Source of the DNA: Neonectria sp. B-13
Taxonomy: Eukaryota > Ascomycota > Sordariomycetes > Hypocreales > Nectriaceae
DNA length: 64,000 nucleotides
Reading direction: 5' to 3'
Assembly: GCA_002682825.1 (NCBI GenBank)
Contig: NOKP01000013.1
Location: 826,351-890,350, forward strand
The position numbers were made by a program, and so were the translations under genes. Of this stretch, positions 1-13,064 are shown piece after piece; within the stretch, counting starts at the first letter, position 1, and each line of letters begins with the position of its first letter. The notes beneath the pieces were generated by a model. That model was given only the letters and a program-made list of their open reading frames with translations, had not been told where the DNA came from and made no database searches.

Positions 1-380
1 TCAGGCTCCTGCAAACCGGGCGGGGCTGATTCGGGATCAAGCGGCGGACTGCTCGCCGGACTGGTGGCGGGGGAGACGAGGGGAGAAGTCTGGAGGGCCT
101 GGGGGATGTTGTCGGTGGTCTCGAAGACGAAAAAGGCCTCGCCGCCCTCGCCCAGCTTCATGGAATAATTCTGCTTGGAGCCATTGACCTTGAACTCGAC
201 TTTTTTGTCCCAGGGTCGCAATAGCGAGAACTTGCCGAAGCGGACGTGGAAGGGAGAGCAAGCAAGGGAGCCATCGTCCTGCTCGACGACGATGACATCA
301 ATGGCGCCGCTAAGGGTTGCTGGGTTGATAGAGTTCCATGCTGTCGAGACCGAGTCGCTCAGATTTCGCACGTATTGCAT
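1..380 (-). CDS. PAH1: Lipin / Mg2+-dependent phosphatidate phosphatase, N-terminal part (partial)
   Basis: The ATG is at 380-378 on the minus strand and the frame stays open to the window edge, giving about 126 residues. The product begins MQYVRNLSDSVSTAWNSIN and continues through GAIDVIVVEQ and SPFHVRFGKFSLLRP. This is the lipin N-terminal domain of Pah1/Smp2 (S. pombe Ned1). The family dephosphorylates phosphatidic acid to diacylglycerol at the ER/nuclear membrane and controls the balance of phospholipid, storage lipid and nuclear shape. The catalytic HAD domain (DxDxT) lies outside the window. The visible part then enters a Pro/Ser-rich stretch (SPLVSPATSPASSP), as is usual after the N-lip domain. 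A long leader rich in purine on the plus strand lies upstream. An overlapping minus-strand frame at 359-880 is in a different phase and is leader sequence. Only the extreme 5' coding end is seen, but the match is very characteristic. Confidence 0.9.
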   Translation of the reverse strand, partial: MQYVRNLSDSVSTAWNSINPATLSGAIDVIVVEQDDGSLACSPFHVRFGKFSLLRPWDKKVEFKVNGSKQNYSMKLGEGGEAFFVFETTDNIPQALQTSPLVSPATSPASSPPLDPESAPPGLQEP

Positions 381-3300
381 CTTTGCGCGGCCGCGAGTTG
401 GGAAATGTCGTTGGTGATGAAGAGCAAAAAGGTTGTAGGAGGAGGATCGATGACGATCTGCCCACGGAAGGCCGGTGCGGGAAGTTTAAACGAAACTGGG
501 GCGTTGACGTCAAGGCAACGACAGCGACAAATGCACCTCAGCGACAGAGACAGCCGTAACGATGAGACAAGCAACCCAAACGGAACCAAAAATAAAAAAA
601 GAGAGGGAAACCGAGAGGGAAGAGGGAGAGAGAGAGAGCAGGTGCGGGCAAATAATAAAATATCAGGCGACTCTGAGGGTTGGGGTAGGGACGAAGTAGG
701 CAAGGTAGGTATGCAGGTCAGAGTAGTTGAGACGCGAAAGCCGGTGGGAGAGAAGAGCGAGAGCGTGAGAGTGCGTGGCGGACGGATTGTTGGGGACCTG
801 ACAGAACGGTCTGGGGAGGCGAATTGATGGGCGCAAGGCAATGGGCACGGATAAGTGGGAAGTGGGCTCAGGACACGCAACAGAAGGACGAGGCTGGTTT
901 CTTTTCCCCTCTTTGCTGCTGGTGATGCTGAAAGATACGGGGACGGACGGCGAGTCGCTGGGCAGGAGAAAGAAACGATGCAGCAAGACTGGACGGTGTG
1001 CGGTGTGAGACGGGATCTGATCTTTACAGGACCTACAGTACGTACGTATTCGTAGTCTATACGGCTAGTGGTTTGGTGGGCTGGGGCGCCCGCCTACTAA
1101 CGGGCCCAACATTGAGAGACACAACGAGAGTCATTTTGACATGGATTATTTCGGTGCCGCATGACACTGGCAAGTGGACAGCCGAAACCAGCCAAGATCA
1201 GTCGCATCTCCTCTCCGCCGCCGCTACCAAGTGCAAAAGACAAGGGTTTCATCGGGGATCGGGGCCTTTGGAAGAATGGTTTGGGTAGGATAATGGTCGC
1301 CGGAGCCCCGCAAAGTCTCTAGTTACTCTTCAAGGTTTACGGACACAAGGCATGAAGACGCCTCAGATGCCACCGGGCAGTCTCTTCCTTGTACCGGAGC
1401 AAGACACCGACCAGTATTCTAGACTACCGACTCGCCTACCTCCAAACAATGCTGAACTTGCCGAGGAAAAAATATTCGAAAGTGGCGGACTTCCACGTGG
1501 GCCATGACAGTCTCACCGAGGTGCCGATTCCCTTAGTCCCTGAGGCGAGATGCATGGATGTCCTTCAACTAGCCGCGGCTCACGGTTCATCATGTGCTTC
1601 TTCCGTCATCCTTACTTTTTCACCACCAAGGCAAATAGTACCCAAGGTAACACAATACCCACAACGGTTGGCTTCTTCCTCTTTGGAACCTAGCTTAGCC
1701 CCCATGGAAAAGTACTCAGGTGCCGAGTGGCTTGATGTCGTGGACTCGGCAATGCCTGTAATACCTAGTCGAGGCACTTTCTGTTTGGTGCCATAGATGC
1801 CGACGCCCAAATTTTGCACTTACTCTTTGTGTCGTGCCTCTGATAACTGTGTACGTTGTACGGATACATTGTACATTTTAAAAAGTGAGGCGGCATGTGC
1901 TGATGGCTATTCTCTCTACTCTATGGCTGTGTTTGCTGTTGCTCATGAGACCGCATGCACAATACCAGTCAGCTAGTAGCATGTTGTGAGGTATCAGAAA
2001 ACGGTGGAGGGCATTGGGCATGTCTTTGTGTTACTATGCCATTGATCATGTTTCACATGTTTGGCGTCGGATCATGGTTCGGTCTGTCGCCAATGAAGAT
2101 GAAGCGCCTTGACCCAAGCACCGCGAAGAATGCCAACCTGGGCAAGCCAAGTGCATGGCAAACATGGTTGTCAGTAAAAGCCAAGCAGCGCGAGCGGGCG
2201 CTAATGTGAGATACGAGGCGATCCCCGGCGCCTGGTTGAAATGGGGGCAAGATCTTGGAAGCTTCTTGTGTGATGGATGTGGCGGGATATTTCTCCGGCA
2301 TGCAGCTTGACATTAGTCGTGCGGACAGCGGTATCTGGTAGAGAGATAGCCATGGGTCATGGGTATGGCTGCAGACAGCATTTCTACCATCGGCCATGTG
2401 GGAACTTCGACATCAGAGCCCATACTTTCTTTGGCTCCCAGTTCCGGCACATTCACATTCTCATGCTGATCATCACCCAAGTCTGCCCTAACAACTACCA
2501 ACGTACGTGGTAGGCCTATCATGGCGGCGAGAGGGCACGCGCATTCCACTTTTATCTGTTTTCAGGACCAGACCAGCAGAGTCGCTCCGGGTCAATCCTT
2601 CATCTGGTGTTGTACCGTCCCCAATCCGCCCAAACTTCGGTCAAATCCGATCCCCAGGACCTGGTTGATGCCAGAAGCTCTAAAATAGGCATCTGGATGT
2701 GCCACTATGGTGAAAACCGAAACACTTGGTGATGTGTTCATTCGTCTGTGGCTTATTATTCTGTAAGTCTTGGTTGTCCTGCCTGCCTGGCCTGGGTCGC
2801 ATTGGTACAAAAGACGACGTTGTACGAATGCGTGATTGCTCAACTTTAATAAAGCGACGGAAACCATCATTGGCACGGATGCTCACGCTGTCGGCGCGAC
2901 CGCCGCAAACATTACCACTGACGTTGCAGACTCCCGTTACTTGGGGTCAATCAAATGCACGCCGAAAGGTAATGAACAGCTTTGTGGAATTGTTTGCTTC
3001 TTATTTAAACACCCGACTTCAGCTCGGTGACCGGTGCCTATCCTGAAAAGCATTTGACAACACACGCAATGCGCGCACGCTTTCGTCAACGGATCAATGG
3101 TTGTCAAAGCGCCAGCGTGATGCGATCAGCGTTCCCAAGGAACGAATGAAAACGTCCCTCTTGCGGCTTGCCCCAGAACCGCAGTCACACAGTGCACACG
3201 GCACGGCTCTTAGTGTTGTACTGGCTCTCGTGCGGAATCGTTCCAGCGCACGCAGACCAGCGCTACCCCAGCTTACAGCGTCTTATACAGTGCCGGTCGC

Positions 3301-3511
3301 CGCCCTGCCGCTGAAACCCGTCCTCGCTCCTCCCATCACCCGCCAATCGACTCCCGGGATTTACTGGGGAAAGATCATGCCTGGCCTTCGAAGCTCGTCC
3401 ACACGCCTTTTTTCTGCCATTTGCCGACCAACCCCCATCCCACACGACACGACGCCCGGGTCTGTCTCTGTCTTGAAGCATTTTCTTCCAGACCGGGACT
3501 ACGCTGAGAAC
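381..3511. other. Intergenic region between divergent PAH1 and FN3 genes
   Basis: No open frame here looks like a protein I recognise. The part next to PAH1 (about 585-660) is a GA-rich tract on the plus strand, so it is CT-rich in the PAH1 transcript, typical of fungal leaders. The frame of the next gene stays open upstream from 3101, but its likely start is 3512. The region presumably contains both promoters. Confidence 0.5.
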
Positions 3512-6500
3512 ATGTCATGGGAGTTGCCCGTCTTGACTTCTCTCATCCTCAGCGTCCTCGGATTCTGGTGGGTCTATAGCCCGCACGCGAGCTATCGCAA
3601 GGCCCTCGTCTACGCCCTGCTCTGCGGACTCACTCTGTTCCTCGACCCTCGCCGCGTCTTGGTGCACATGACCGTGTCCCGCGCTCGCCTCGACGAATTG
3701 CTCGACGTCCGCCCCCATGTCCTGCTTATCGGCAACTTCAAGATGGTATTGACGCTTGGTGCTGTCGTCTGGTTAGTTGATCCATTGCTACCCCTCTCAT
3801 ACGATCTCCATCTGCGTCCCCTCCCCGTTCGCCGACAATTGATTGCCCTCCCTTTGTCGCCGCCCGCTGACCGCGCCCTTTCTGCTTAGGCTGCTTCATC
3901 GCTCGTGGCAGACGCTATGGAAGCCCGTCCCCGACCTCATCAACATCCTCGGGGTCGATGTCCCAGAATCTCCCGACGTCTCTCTTGCTGGCATTCGAGC
4001 AGATGCGGCCACTCTCACCTGGTCCCGACCCCCCAGCAATCGCCCTGTGCAGAAATATTCCATACAGGTCAATGGCGTCCATGGTTGGTTGCCTAGATCA
4101 CGCCCTCTGCTCCCCCGAGGCTGCCGGCCGATCTGACCGTGACGCTAACAATGCTTATTATAGTGGGCGACTCGCCGGGCAATGAGGTGGCCATTACAGT
4201 TACCGGGTTGAAGCCGGATCACTTCTACAACATCCGCGTGGTTGCTGTAGGCCCAAATAACTTCCAAGCAGGTAGCGCCGTTGTCCGCTTGCGAACCTTT
4301 AGCAAGGATGGAAAACCGCAACTCGGCAACGGGAGACTGCCCACCAGCTTCGCAAACAACGATTACTCTCGCAACAAGTCCGACGACGACAATGACGACT
4401 CGGATACACACAGGCCGTCCGTCCCCTCTGTCGAGGCGGCGCCTGTCCTCGATGGCAACGCCGCGTCTGCAGCCGATAGTACTACTACCGCGCCTGGCCA
4501 ACGTCGAAACACGATAAATCGACGACAACACTCACCGTCCGTGGCGAGCACCGAACACCCTCAGATCAAGCCCTCTTCTGCCGATGGTCCCGAGATGTCT
4601 TTAGAAGAGTTGAACCAGAAATTTGAAGGTATCCGAAAGGAGATTGACGACACCCTATCGCAGTGTGCCAAGGACGAGGCCGAGTTCCAGCAGCAGGAGG
4701 ATGAGTTGAAGAAAGAGAAGGATCGCAAAAGACAGGCTCTCAAGGAGAAGGAGGAGCAGACAACTCAACTCAAGGCCATGGTCCGTAGCACCATGGAGCA
4801 GATGCGGGCTGCGGAAAAGGAACGAGCGAGGAAGGAGCAACAGTTGAAGGACAAGGAAACTAAGAAATCCAAGATCCGAGACAACATTTCCAAACTCGAA
4901 AACGATGTCGAACGCATGAGAAAGGACCGGGAGGGGTTCGAGTTACAGAAGAAAGAGCTGGAGCAGAAACGGGATTTTGATGTCGCCAAACTCGACGAGG
5001 CCAATGGGGAGCTACAAGAAAACTGTACCGAGCTGGAGGCAGAGCTGAAGGAGAAAGGGAAACAACTTCAGGACCTCAAAGCCGCACGCGAACAGCTCCC
5101 AGGCGGAGACGACGAGCAGTGGAAGGACGCCGATAACCAGGTTCGACGAGAGTGGGAGGGAAGGAGGAAAGAATTGCATAACCAGTTGGTTGCAGAGACG
5201 AAAAAGGGGCATCATTTGGACCAGCATATTAGGGTTCTCGGCGAACAACTGAGCATCCAACATCAGTCTGGCCTCGCCCTATACACCAACCAAGCAGACG
5301 CTGTCTCCCATGACTTTGATCCCTCGTCATCGTCCCAGGTCAACAGGCGGCACAGTCAAAACAGCAACTCTCTCTCCAACATCAATCTCTCACCTCCACC
5401 AGCTCAGCTCGCCATCCCCGAAAACACCTTCCTGGCGTCGTCAGGGTTTTCTCGCTCTGGATTTGCCCCTGGGCCCTTCATGGATATGACTGCTGATGGC
5501 TTTGATGAACACCAGACGGAAGACGAAATGAGAGCCGCTAGCGGGCCCCTGAGCCCGACTGCACACTCCCTGCTTCCCTCCGATATATTTGACGAGACAT
5601 TTGAGGGTCCCGAAGCAAGGCTACATCACAGCACATTTTTGCCGGAAGCCATCACTGCCGGAGAGAATAATTCTCAGTCGCCAGCTTCCTCGGGCCGCTC
5701 TCGCAGCCTGTTCTCAAGCCCGCAGGGCTCATCGCATAACCTGCCTTTCCCGACATATACTGATGCTGAGATACAACCCGTCCACCTGTCCACCTCGCCA
5801 ACTGCGCCGGCAGCGACAGGTCATATGAGACTCACCAGCCTTCTGTCTAATTTGCGGAATAGAGCGCCCAAGAACTCTGATGATGGCGGAATACCAATTG
5901 GTACCCTCAAGGCAGGGCAAAGCCAATCGTTCCCCCGCGGAACCGATGAGCACGAACTCTCTAACAAGCGACGCATGAGCTTTTCGTGGATGACCCGGCA
6001 TTCTACATTTGAGGGAACCCGCACAAGTGCTATGCCATCATCGAAGGCATTCTCCGCACGCCGATTGAACCCATTCACTAGTTCTGCTGGCGCTCTTCTC
6101 CCCGAGCGAGATCCGTCGAATTCTCGACCAGCCTCAATCTCATCGACTGAGCTCCCACGGCCATCGACCGACAGTGGTTCCATTTGGGGAGCGCCGGGAG
6201 AGATGTCGATGCTCTCCCAGCGCGTTTGGTCTCCCCCCAACGACGCAAGATGGACGTCGCGGAACCCGTCTCGTCGCCCATCGATCCACGGATCTCCTTC
6301 AGCTTTGGAAACGACACTTGCATCCGCCGAAGACGAGATCTTGGACGAGGACGACTTGTTGGACCCTCAAACATCGCCTAGCCAAGTCGGTGTCATTGGT
6401 TCCCGCCCCCCTAGCCACCGGGCCTCCATGAGTCAACGTCTAAACCCTGCTGCGCCTACGTTCATGGCCCACATCTTTGGTAAGGAGAGAGAGAAGGACC

Positions 6501-7102
6501 GACATCGAGACAAATCCAGGGAGGGTAGGCTCAAAGGCAAGGAGGCCACCACTCCTTCCATCGAGCTCCCTCCTAGCCTTGACGATTCACCTTCCGACTC
6601 GCGGATATCCAGAGACGGGCATTCCGTCCATACTCTGATTTCGGTATCGGAGTCCCACGAGTCTTTGAACCTTGACACAACGGCCTCCAACTCGACGACA
6701 GATATGACTCCTTCGAGCTACAAGGATCCCGAGAATGTTGTTAAGAAACTGTTCCGCAAGGGAAGCTCAAGTAAGTTTAGCTTGTCTTCCAGGTTGGGTA
6801 AGGACTCGGGACTCTTTAAGAAAGGACCGGGTAGTGCAACCTACTCGGAGAAGAATCTATCTGCGGAACATCGCTCCAGTATCGGCGACATAGACGACCT
6901 AGGTGAGGATATTTCCCAGCTAGGCCGCAGCTTCGACAGCATGACGAGCAGTCCTTCGCTGGGCGCGACAAGTTCCCGGAGCAAGGACACCAAGGAGGGA
7001 CGAATGGGTACTTGGCGATTCTCTATGAAGAAGAAGGGCAAGGACGCGCCGGCTAGGGAAAAGGAAAGCTTGGAAATCGACAGGGTAGTGGATGGGGAAT
7101 AG
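3512..7102 (+). CDS. Membrane-anchored fibronectin type III / coiled-coil protein
   Basis: Three exons, 3512-3771, 3890-4083 and 4164-7102, join in frame to 1130 aa. Introns start GTTAGT and GTTGGT and end TTAG and ATAG. The N-terminus (MSWELPVLTSLILSVLGFWW) has up to three hydrophobic segments in about residues 5-85, suggesting membrane anchoring. A fibronectin III domain follows at about 112-200 (ATLTWSRPPSNRPVQKYSI, then GLKPDHFYNIRVVAVGPNNF). Residues about 295-515 form a long charged coiled coil (for example LEELNQKFEGIRKEIDD). The remaining half is Ser/Pro-rich and likely disordered, with possible phosphosites. FN3 domains usually bind proteins. I know similar fungal proteins only as FN3-domain proteins, without an assigned function. 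The start is chosen at the hydrophobic N-terminus; in-frame ATGs further upstream (3377, 3101) are possible. Confidence 0.85.
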
Positions 7103-7561
7103 ATAGGAAAGCTCCGAGTTAGCAAGAAGTTCAGCGTGATAGTATTTTATGCAGCTAGTAAATTCAGCGAATATATAGCATTCGTCTTATGTTTTCTGGG
7201 AGTAGGTTCGTTTACTTCTTGTTATGTTCCCATTACAACTGGCGGAGCTCTGTTTTTGTCCACCTCAGTGTAGAAATACACACTGCACGAATTCTTTGAG
7301 GTTCTTCTATCTTTATACGAATATAAGAAAGTCATGCTTCATGTTTTTACAAGCACCAGGTGTTTAGGGGTTAAGCCTTGCTGCTTCAGCTGTGGGCATG
7401 GGACCCACTTTTCAGGCGTCATGACAGACAGCTAGTTGACACGTGCTGACGATGGCCGAGTCTCAAGCTTCGAGCTTCGAGTTCCGAACACCAAAGCCAA
7501 AGCCAACGACGTTCCCGATTGAAGCGCCAGAAGTAGGAATTCTGCAGGATATTGTCTCACA
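7103..7561. other. Intergenic, FN3 gene 3' end to VPS53 promoter
   Basis: Tandem genes are separated by about 460 bp. The first half is AT-rich with 3'-UTR-like sequence. No open frame or RNA gene is recognised. Confidence 0.4.
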
Positions 7562-10185
7562 ATGAATGGGAACTTGGCTGAGACTTCCGTCCTGGACGCA
7601 GGTTAGTTCCCATTGTCTGCAGTTGCTCCCCTGACGCGGCTCATGTCCAACACTTGCCCCGACAGGCGACTATGACCCGATAGACCACCTCAACCTCCTC
7701 TTTTCCCACCCGTCCGCCGTCTCATCCATCAGCCGGGTGTCGAAAACCCTCCAGAGCCGCCAGAATGCCCTCTCCACCGAGATCTCGGCCCTCGAGACCG
7801 CCCAGGCCTACGGGTCCGACTCCAGCCTCGAGCGCATGCAGTCGGCGCAGGCTGAACTCGCCCAGCTCTTCCGCAAGATCGAGACGGTGCGATCGCGCGC
7901 CATCGAGACCGAACAGAATATTACTTCGATGACGGCCGATATCAAGAGGCTCGATGGGACCAAGAAGAACCTCACGCTCAGCATGACCGCCCTCAAGCGG
8001 CTGCAGATGCTGACCACGGCCTACGAACAGCTCAGGGGCTTGGCTAAGACGCGGCAATACCGGGAGTGTGCGGGGTTACTACAGGCCGTGCTGCAGCTCA
8101 TGAAGCATTTCAACAGCTACCGAAGCATCGAGCAGATTGCGACGTTGAGCCGCGGCGTCTCGGAGCTGCAGCGCGAGCTCCTGGAGCAAGTGTGCGAAGA
8201 CTTCGAGATGGCCTTTACCAAGAGCGAGGTCGGCGTCCGCAGGGGCACGCTTGTGGAGGCATGTCTGGTCATGGATGCTCTAGGAGACTCGGCCAAAGCA
8301 CGGCTCATGACATGGTACGTCAACACGGAGCTTCGAGAGTATCGACAGGTATTCCGGGGCAACGACGAGGCGGGTAGCTTGGACAACATCGGCAGGCGGT
8401 ACGCATGGTTCAAGCGGATGATGAAGACGCACGATGACGAGCACGCCATGATATTCCCGCCGCACTGGAGGGCCAACGAGACGTTGGCGGCGGCGTTCTG
8501 CGACGGGACGCGGGACGACTTCAAGGGCATCTTGGAGAGGAGCATGCGGCGGACGGACGGGAACAAGATCGACGTCAACCTCCTGCTGAGCTGCCTGCAG
8601 GAGACGCTCGATTTTGAGCAGAGCCTCGAGAAGCGGTTCGCGACGTCTTCGCGGGCGAGCATCGACACGCTTAGTTCGATGGAGGAAAAGACGCACAGCT
8701 TCCATGGGCTCATCTCGGTTGCATTCGAGCCATATCTGAGCCTCTGGGTCGAGTCGCAGGACAGACAGCTTGCAGCCATGATACCCAAGTATCGCAACCA
8801 GCCGCTCATTCCTGACGACGAGGAGTTCTCGCCACAGGCGGTCATCACGTCTGCCATTGAGCTCTTCCACTTCTACAAACTCACACTTTCGCAATGCGCC
8901 AAGCTATCTACTAGCGAACGCCTACTGGATCTGTCAAAGACATTGGCTAAGTACCTGGACGAGTACGCACAGCAGGTGCTGCTACGGGTGCTACAGAGCG
9001 GGGGATCTCAGAGCCCTACGATCCAGGACGTAGTGCTGGTCCTCAACACGGCAGATTTCTGGCACACAAACACGAACCAACTCGAGGAGAGCATCAAGAA
9101 GCGCATCGATAACGAGCTTGTGCCCAAGGTGGACCTGTCGTCGCAGTCGGACGCATTCCTTGGGGTGGCGAGCGCGTCGGTGTTGGCGCTGGTGCGGACG
9201 GTCGAGGTTGAGTGCGAGTCCGTGTGGCGGGAGATGAGGAACACGAACTGGAGCACGATGGAGAGCGTGGTGGACCAGAGCTCGTACGTGGGCGAGCTTG
9301 TGAAGAACGTGGATGGAAAGGCGGCGGAGGTGTTGGGGGTCATCACGAAACCGCAGTACGCGAGGGCGTTCTGCGACAACCTCGTGGAGCATCTCGCAAC
9401 GGGCTACATCAACAGCATTGTGCAGTGCCGACCAATATCCGAGGTCGGTGCTGAGCAGGTACGTTTTGGATGGTGTCGCCATGGGACTGGATGGACAGCT
9501 AACGGAGTGATGGTAGATGCTCCTGGATAAGTATGTCCTCACCAAGGCGTTTGAGAAGCTGTTGTTGCACCACGCGTCGCTGTCAGGGCAGGACACGCCG
9601 CCTTCAAGCTTCGTGAGAAGGGTTCAGCAGTGCATGAACCGACTGGACCCGCTGCTCAAGACGCTCCAGGTGCGGCCGTCACCACCCGAGGGCTTGGTGC
9701 AAGCGTACCTGATCCACATCGCGGACCGGTCCGACACCAACTTCAAGAAGATGCTGGAGCTGAAAGGCGTGCGCAAGCTGGACCAGGCGCATCTGATTGA
9801 GCTGTTCGGCATCCACCGGGACAGCACGTCCAACGACAAGCTGACGGCGAGCTCGCCGCTACTGACGCCGCTGATGACGTCGTCGGGACTGGGCGGCGGC
9901 GGCGGCAGCGGCATGATGAACCCGGCGGCGGCCGGGCTGTCGCTGACGGGTTCGTCCGGGGGTCCGCGGTTCGAGGCTGGGTCCCTCGGAGAAAAGCTGT
10001 TGAGCGCGGCGCGGGACATTTCGCAGAGCAGCGTGGCCGGGGCGGGGCCGAGCGGCATGGAGAAGGCGACCATCAACGAGAACCTACGCAACTTTGGCAA
10101 ATTCTTCAAGCGAGATATCGGGTCACTGGGGGCGAGGTTCGGAAAGCGGGATGGGAGTGTGGGAGCGGACGAGGGACAGCGGTGA
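7562..10185 (+). CDS. VPS53: Vacuolar protein sorting protein 53 (GARP complex subunit)
   Basis: Exons 7562-7601, 7666-9458 and 9517-10185 join exactly in frame to 833 aa, the usual fungal Vps53 length. The first exon codes only 13 residues plus one base, followed by a 64-nt intron. The joined N-terminus reads DYDPIDHLNLLFSHPSA, and TADIKRLDGTKKNLTLSMTA plus LQMLTTAYEQLRGLAKTRQY are highly characteristic of the Vps53 N-terminal domain. Vps53 works with Vps51, Vps52 and Vps54 as the GARP tether, which receives endosome-derived vesicles at the trans-Golgi. The N-terminal half is helical, as in CATCHR-family tethers. The C-terminus (after about residue 700) has a low-complexity Gly/Ser stretch near GLGGGGGSGM. 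The intron at 9459-9516 is supported by GTACGT and GGTAG and by continuity of the family sequence. Confidence 0.93.
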
Positions 10186-11287
10186 TGGATTTGATAGACG
10201 AGGACGGGAGCAGACATGGTGTCTGTGTTTCGGTCTCACCATTCACGGGGGAACCAGGGGGGCAACTAAAATCCAAGCGGTCGGCTAGTTACTGTGTAAG
10301 TCGAGAACCCCTGTTTGATTTGTAAAGTAGAGTATCACCGGGTTGGCAGAAATGCGGTAGTCGTCATAGAATGAATATGTTGGCCTGGGGCCTCGGGGTA
10401 TCAAAGCTGTTGGTGATTAGTCAGACACACAATTGCCGAAAGGGGACAACAGGGCCGAGTCTTTTTGGAATCTTTTCGACTCCACCTCCGGAAGAGCGAG
10501 ATCCATGTGAGGTGATGTGATGCGATGCCATCATCAGCGTCCGTTCTTCCTTTGTCCACTCGCAACTTGATTCCAAAACACGCCCAACTCCACTCCCGCA
10601 TCCGCATCCGCATTCACCGCCCACGCACCTCACACTGTAGCGCAGCCGCGGCTTATAAATCGACCGCCCAATCACGAGCGCAGCGCATAACTCCGTCGCC
10701 CATCGTCGGTCTCCGTTGCCCTCGCCTCGACCAACTACCAGTCAGTGGTGCTCGCCGCGTCCAACAAACCCAGAAGGCCGAAATCGCTCCCTCGCTCCCT
10801 CGCTCCCTGGGAAAACCTAGCCACTGGCTTGCCCGGGCCGTAATCAATCGCCCGTCTTAGCACTGTGGCTGCCGCGGCGCTATACTACAGAACACACACC
10901 CCTCTATCTCTCCGATAATACCCCGCCGTCACTGACCGTTGGGGAGGGTCCGTTCGTCACAGATCCATATCCATATCCATCCATCCAATTCCGTCGTGTC
11001 CTGCCGCGAGGCGCCGGCTTTTGGGTAGGTTGTCAAGCTAAGGCAGGTGTGCGTACTTGGTCTGACCTGAGGCGGCAGTGGCTCTATTTTTTTCTTCTCT
11101 TTAATACGGCCGTATATATATCCCCCGTCCACATCCACTTCTCCCCCTCGCACCCCCGAAAACCGCCAAACTGTTCTCCTCAACCTTCCGACGGACCCTT
11201 CGCTCGAGCGCTGGGATCTCCATTGCTGTCGCCGCCACCGCCTTTCAGAAAACCACCAGACCGTCCGTTGAGATCGGCACCAGAAAG
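10186..11287. other. TRR1 upstream region
   Basis: This region of about 1.1 kb has pyrimidine-rich tracts, including a short CGCTCCCT tandem repeat near 10788-10808 and CT-rich DNA just before the TRR1 ATG. No convincing gene is seen. It should contain the TRR1 promoter and leader. Confidence 0.4.
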
Positions 11288-12525
11288 ATGCACAGCAAGG
11301 TTGTTAGTAAGTCCTCCTTCGACCCCTCCTCCCACCACCACCTTGAGGGGCCATGGCGAGAATTGCCTCTGATGACTGACACCGAATAGTCATTGGCTCT
11401 GGGCCTGCTGCCCACACTGCCGCCATCTACTTGGCCCGAGCCGAGTTGAAGCGTGAGTCTCGAATCTTGGGTATTGAAACGGCCGATCCAACCGACTGAC
11501 CACACCCGCAGCCGTCCTCTATGAGGGTTTCATGGCCAACGGCATCGCTGCCGGCGGTCAATTGACCACCACCACCGACGTCGAGAACTTCCCCGGCTTC
11601 CCCGACGGCATCATGGGAGGCGAGTTGATGGTGAGCCCTCCATCCTCCTCCAGCCGCAAAGCACTAGCGACGACGACCTCTAACACCCCTCCAGGAAAAC
11701 ATGAAGAAGCAGTCTGAGCGCTTCGGCACCGAGACCGTCACCGACACCGTCGACTCCGTCGACTTCTCCTCCCGCCCCTTCAAGTACACGACCGAGTTCA
11801 GCCCCGACGACACCCACACCGCCGATGCCATCATCATCGCTACCGGCGCCTCGGCCCGCCGCCTGAACCTCCCCGGTGAGGACAAGTACTGGTCCAACGG
11901 CGTCTCCGCCTGCGCCGTCTGCGACGGAGCCGTGCCCATCTTCCGAAACAAGCCCCTCTATGTCATCGGCGGCGGCGATTCTGCCGCCGAGGAGGCCACC
12001 TTCCTCACAAAGTACGCCAGCCACGTCACCGTCCTCGTGCGCCGCGACGTCCTCCGCGCCAGCAACATCATGGCCTCCCGCTTGCTCAAGCACCCCAAGG
12101 TCACCGTCCTCTTCAACTCGGGCGCCACCGAGATCAAGGGCGGCGAGGACGGCCTCATGAGCCATCTCGTCATCAAGAACAACAAAACCGGCAAGGTGGA
12201 GACGGTCGAGGCCAGCGGCCTCTTCTACGCCATCGGTCACGACCCCGCGACCACCCTCGTCAAGGGTCAGATCGACATGGACGAGGATGGCTACATCAAG
12301 ACCGTCCCCGGCACCACCACCACCAACGTCGAGGGTGTCTTTGCTGCCGGTGACGTCCAGGACAAGCGTTACCGCCAGGCTATTACCAGCGCTGGTGAGT
12401 TGCCCCTGTGTGACCCCTTCGTGAAGACACAACATTTCAGAACAGCAGTGCGCTAACCTGTCTCCTTAGGTACCGGATGCATGGCTGCCCTCGAGGCTGA
12501 GAAGTTCATTGCCGACCAGGAATGA
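11288..12525 (+). CDS. TRR1: Thioredoxin reductase (NADPH)
   Basis: Five exons, 11288-11306, 11390-11452, 11512-11630, 11695-12394 and 12470-12525, close in frame to 318 aa, the size of low-molecular-weight fungal/bacterial-type thioredoxin reductases. Visible parts are the FAD-binding loop [18 protein letters not shown] near the N-terminus, [17 protein letters not shown], the redox-active CAVC (Cys140 and Cys143), the NADPH-binding loop [10 protein letters not shown], and the C-terminal FAD contact [20 protein letters not shown] created by splicing exon 4 to exon 5. The enzyme reduces thioredoxin with NADPH in the cytosol (cys-9 in Neurospora). All introns have GTRAGT-type donors. The 19-nt first exon codes six residues (MHSKVV). 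Confidence 0.95.
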
Positions 12526-13064
12526 GATTTACGACCCGGCGACATACAAGTCCCACCCCTAGAATCTACGATAGACATATTTAGACATGGAATAGATGAC
12601 GAGGACACCAATACAAATCAGAGCAGCCGCAAGTCGAAGCTGTAAATTTTCGCTATAAAAGACAAATCATCATTTAGTTGTTCGTTTTTCATCTCTATCA
12701 TATCTGCGCTTTTGTTCCTTGTTTGATCCATGTCCAACCTTTTTCTGTCAGGCCTTGGAAACAGCCTCAGCCAATGAATCCATTCCTAGAAGTGATGTTT
12801 CCTAAAACTTCACTCGTCTGATACTCGACTCCTAATCCCGTTCGTCTTCAGATCGCTCTTCATGTTCTTTCCCGGTGGTGTAAAACAGTCAAGGGTAGTT
12901 GGGGGGAAAGTAGTGAGATTATGACGCCGACCGGTCTGATGAAGGAAAAAATGGACATCCTCGAGGGACTATCGTGGACGGTTGCTGTCATTATGGGACG
13001 GCCCGCCAATGCCTAATATTTTGACTTCGTCGTCTTCCCACCACCACCTGGGGCTGGGGCCTTT
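12526..13064. other. Convergent 3' ends of TRR1 and UAP1
   Basis: This gap of about 540 bp holds the 3' UTRs of two converging genes. It is AT-rich around 12600-12720, with no open frame or RNA gene seen. Confidence 0.4.

Noticed and set aside
359..880. 173-codon minus-strand frame overlapping the PAH1 start
   Set aside because: It is out of frame with the clear lipin N-terminus, is low-complexity Ser/Pro/Leu, and reflects a CT-rich leader.
11680..12435. 251-codon minus-strand frame opposite TRR1
   Set aside because: Antisense shadow of exon 4 of TRR1, with no recognisable domain.
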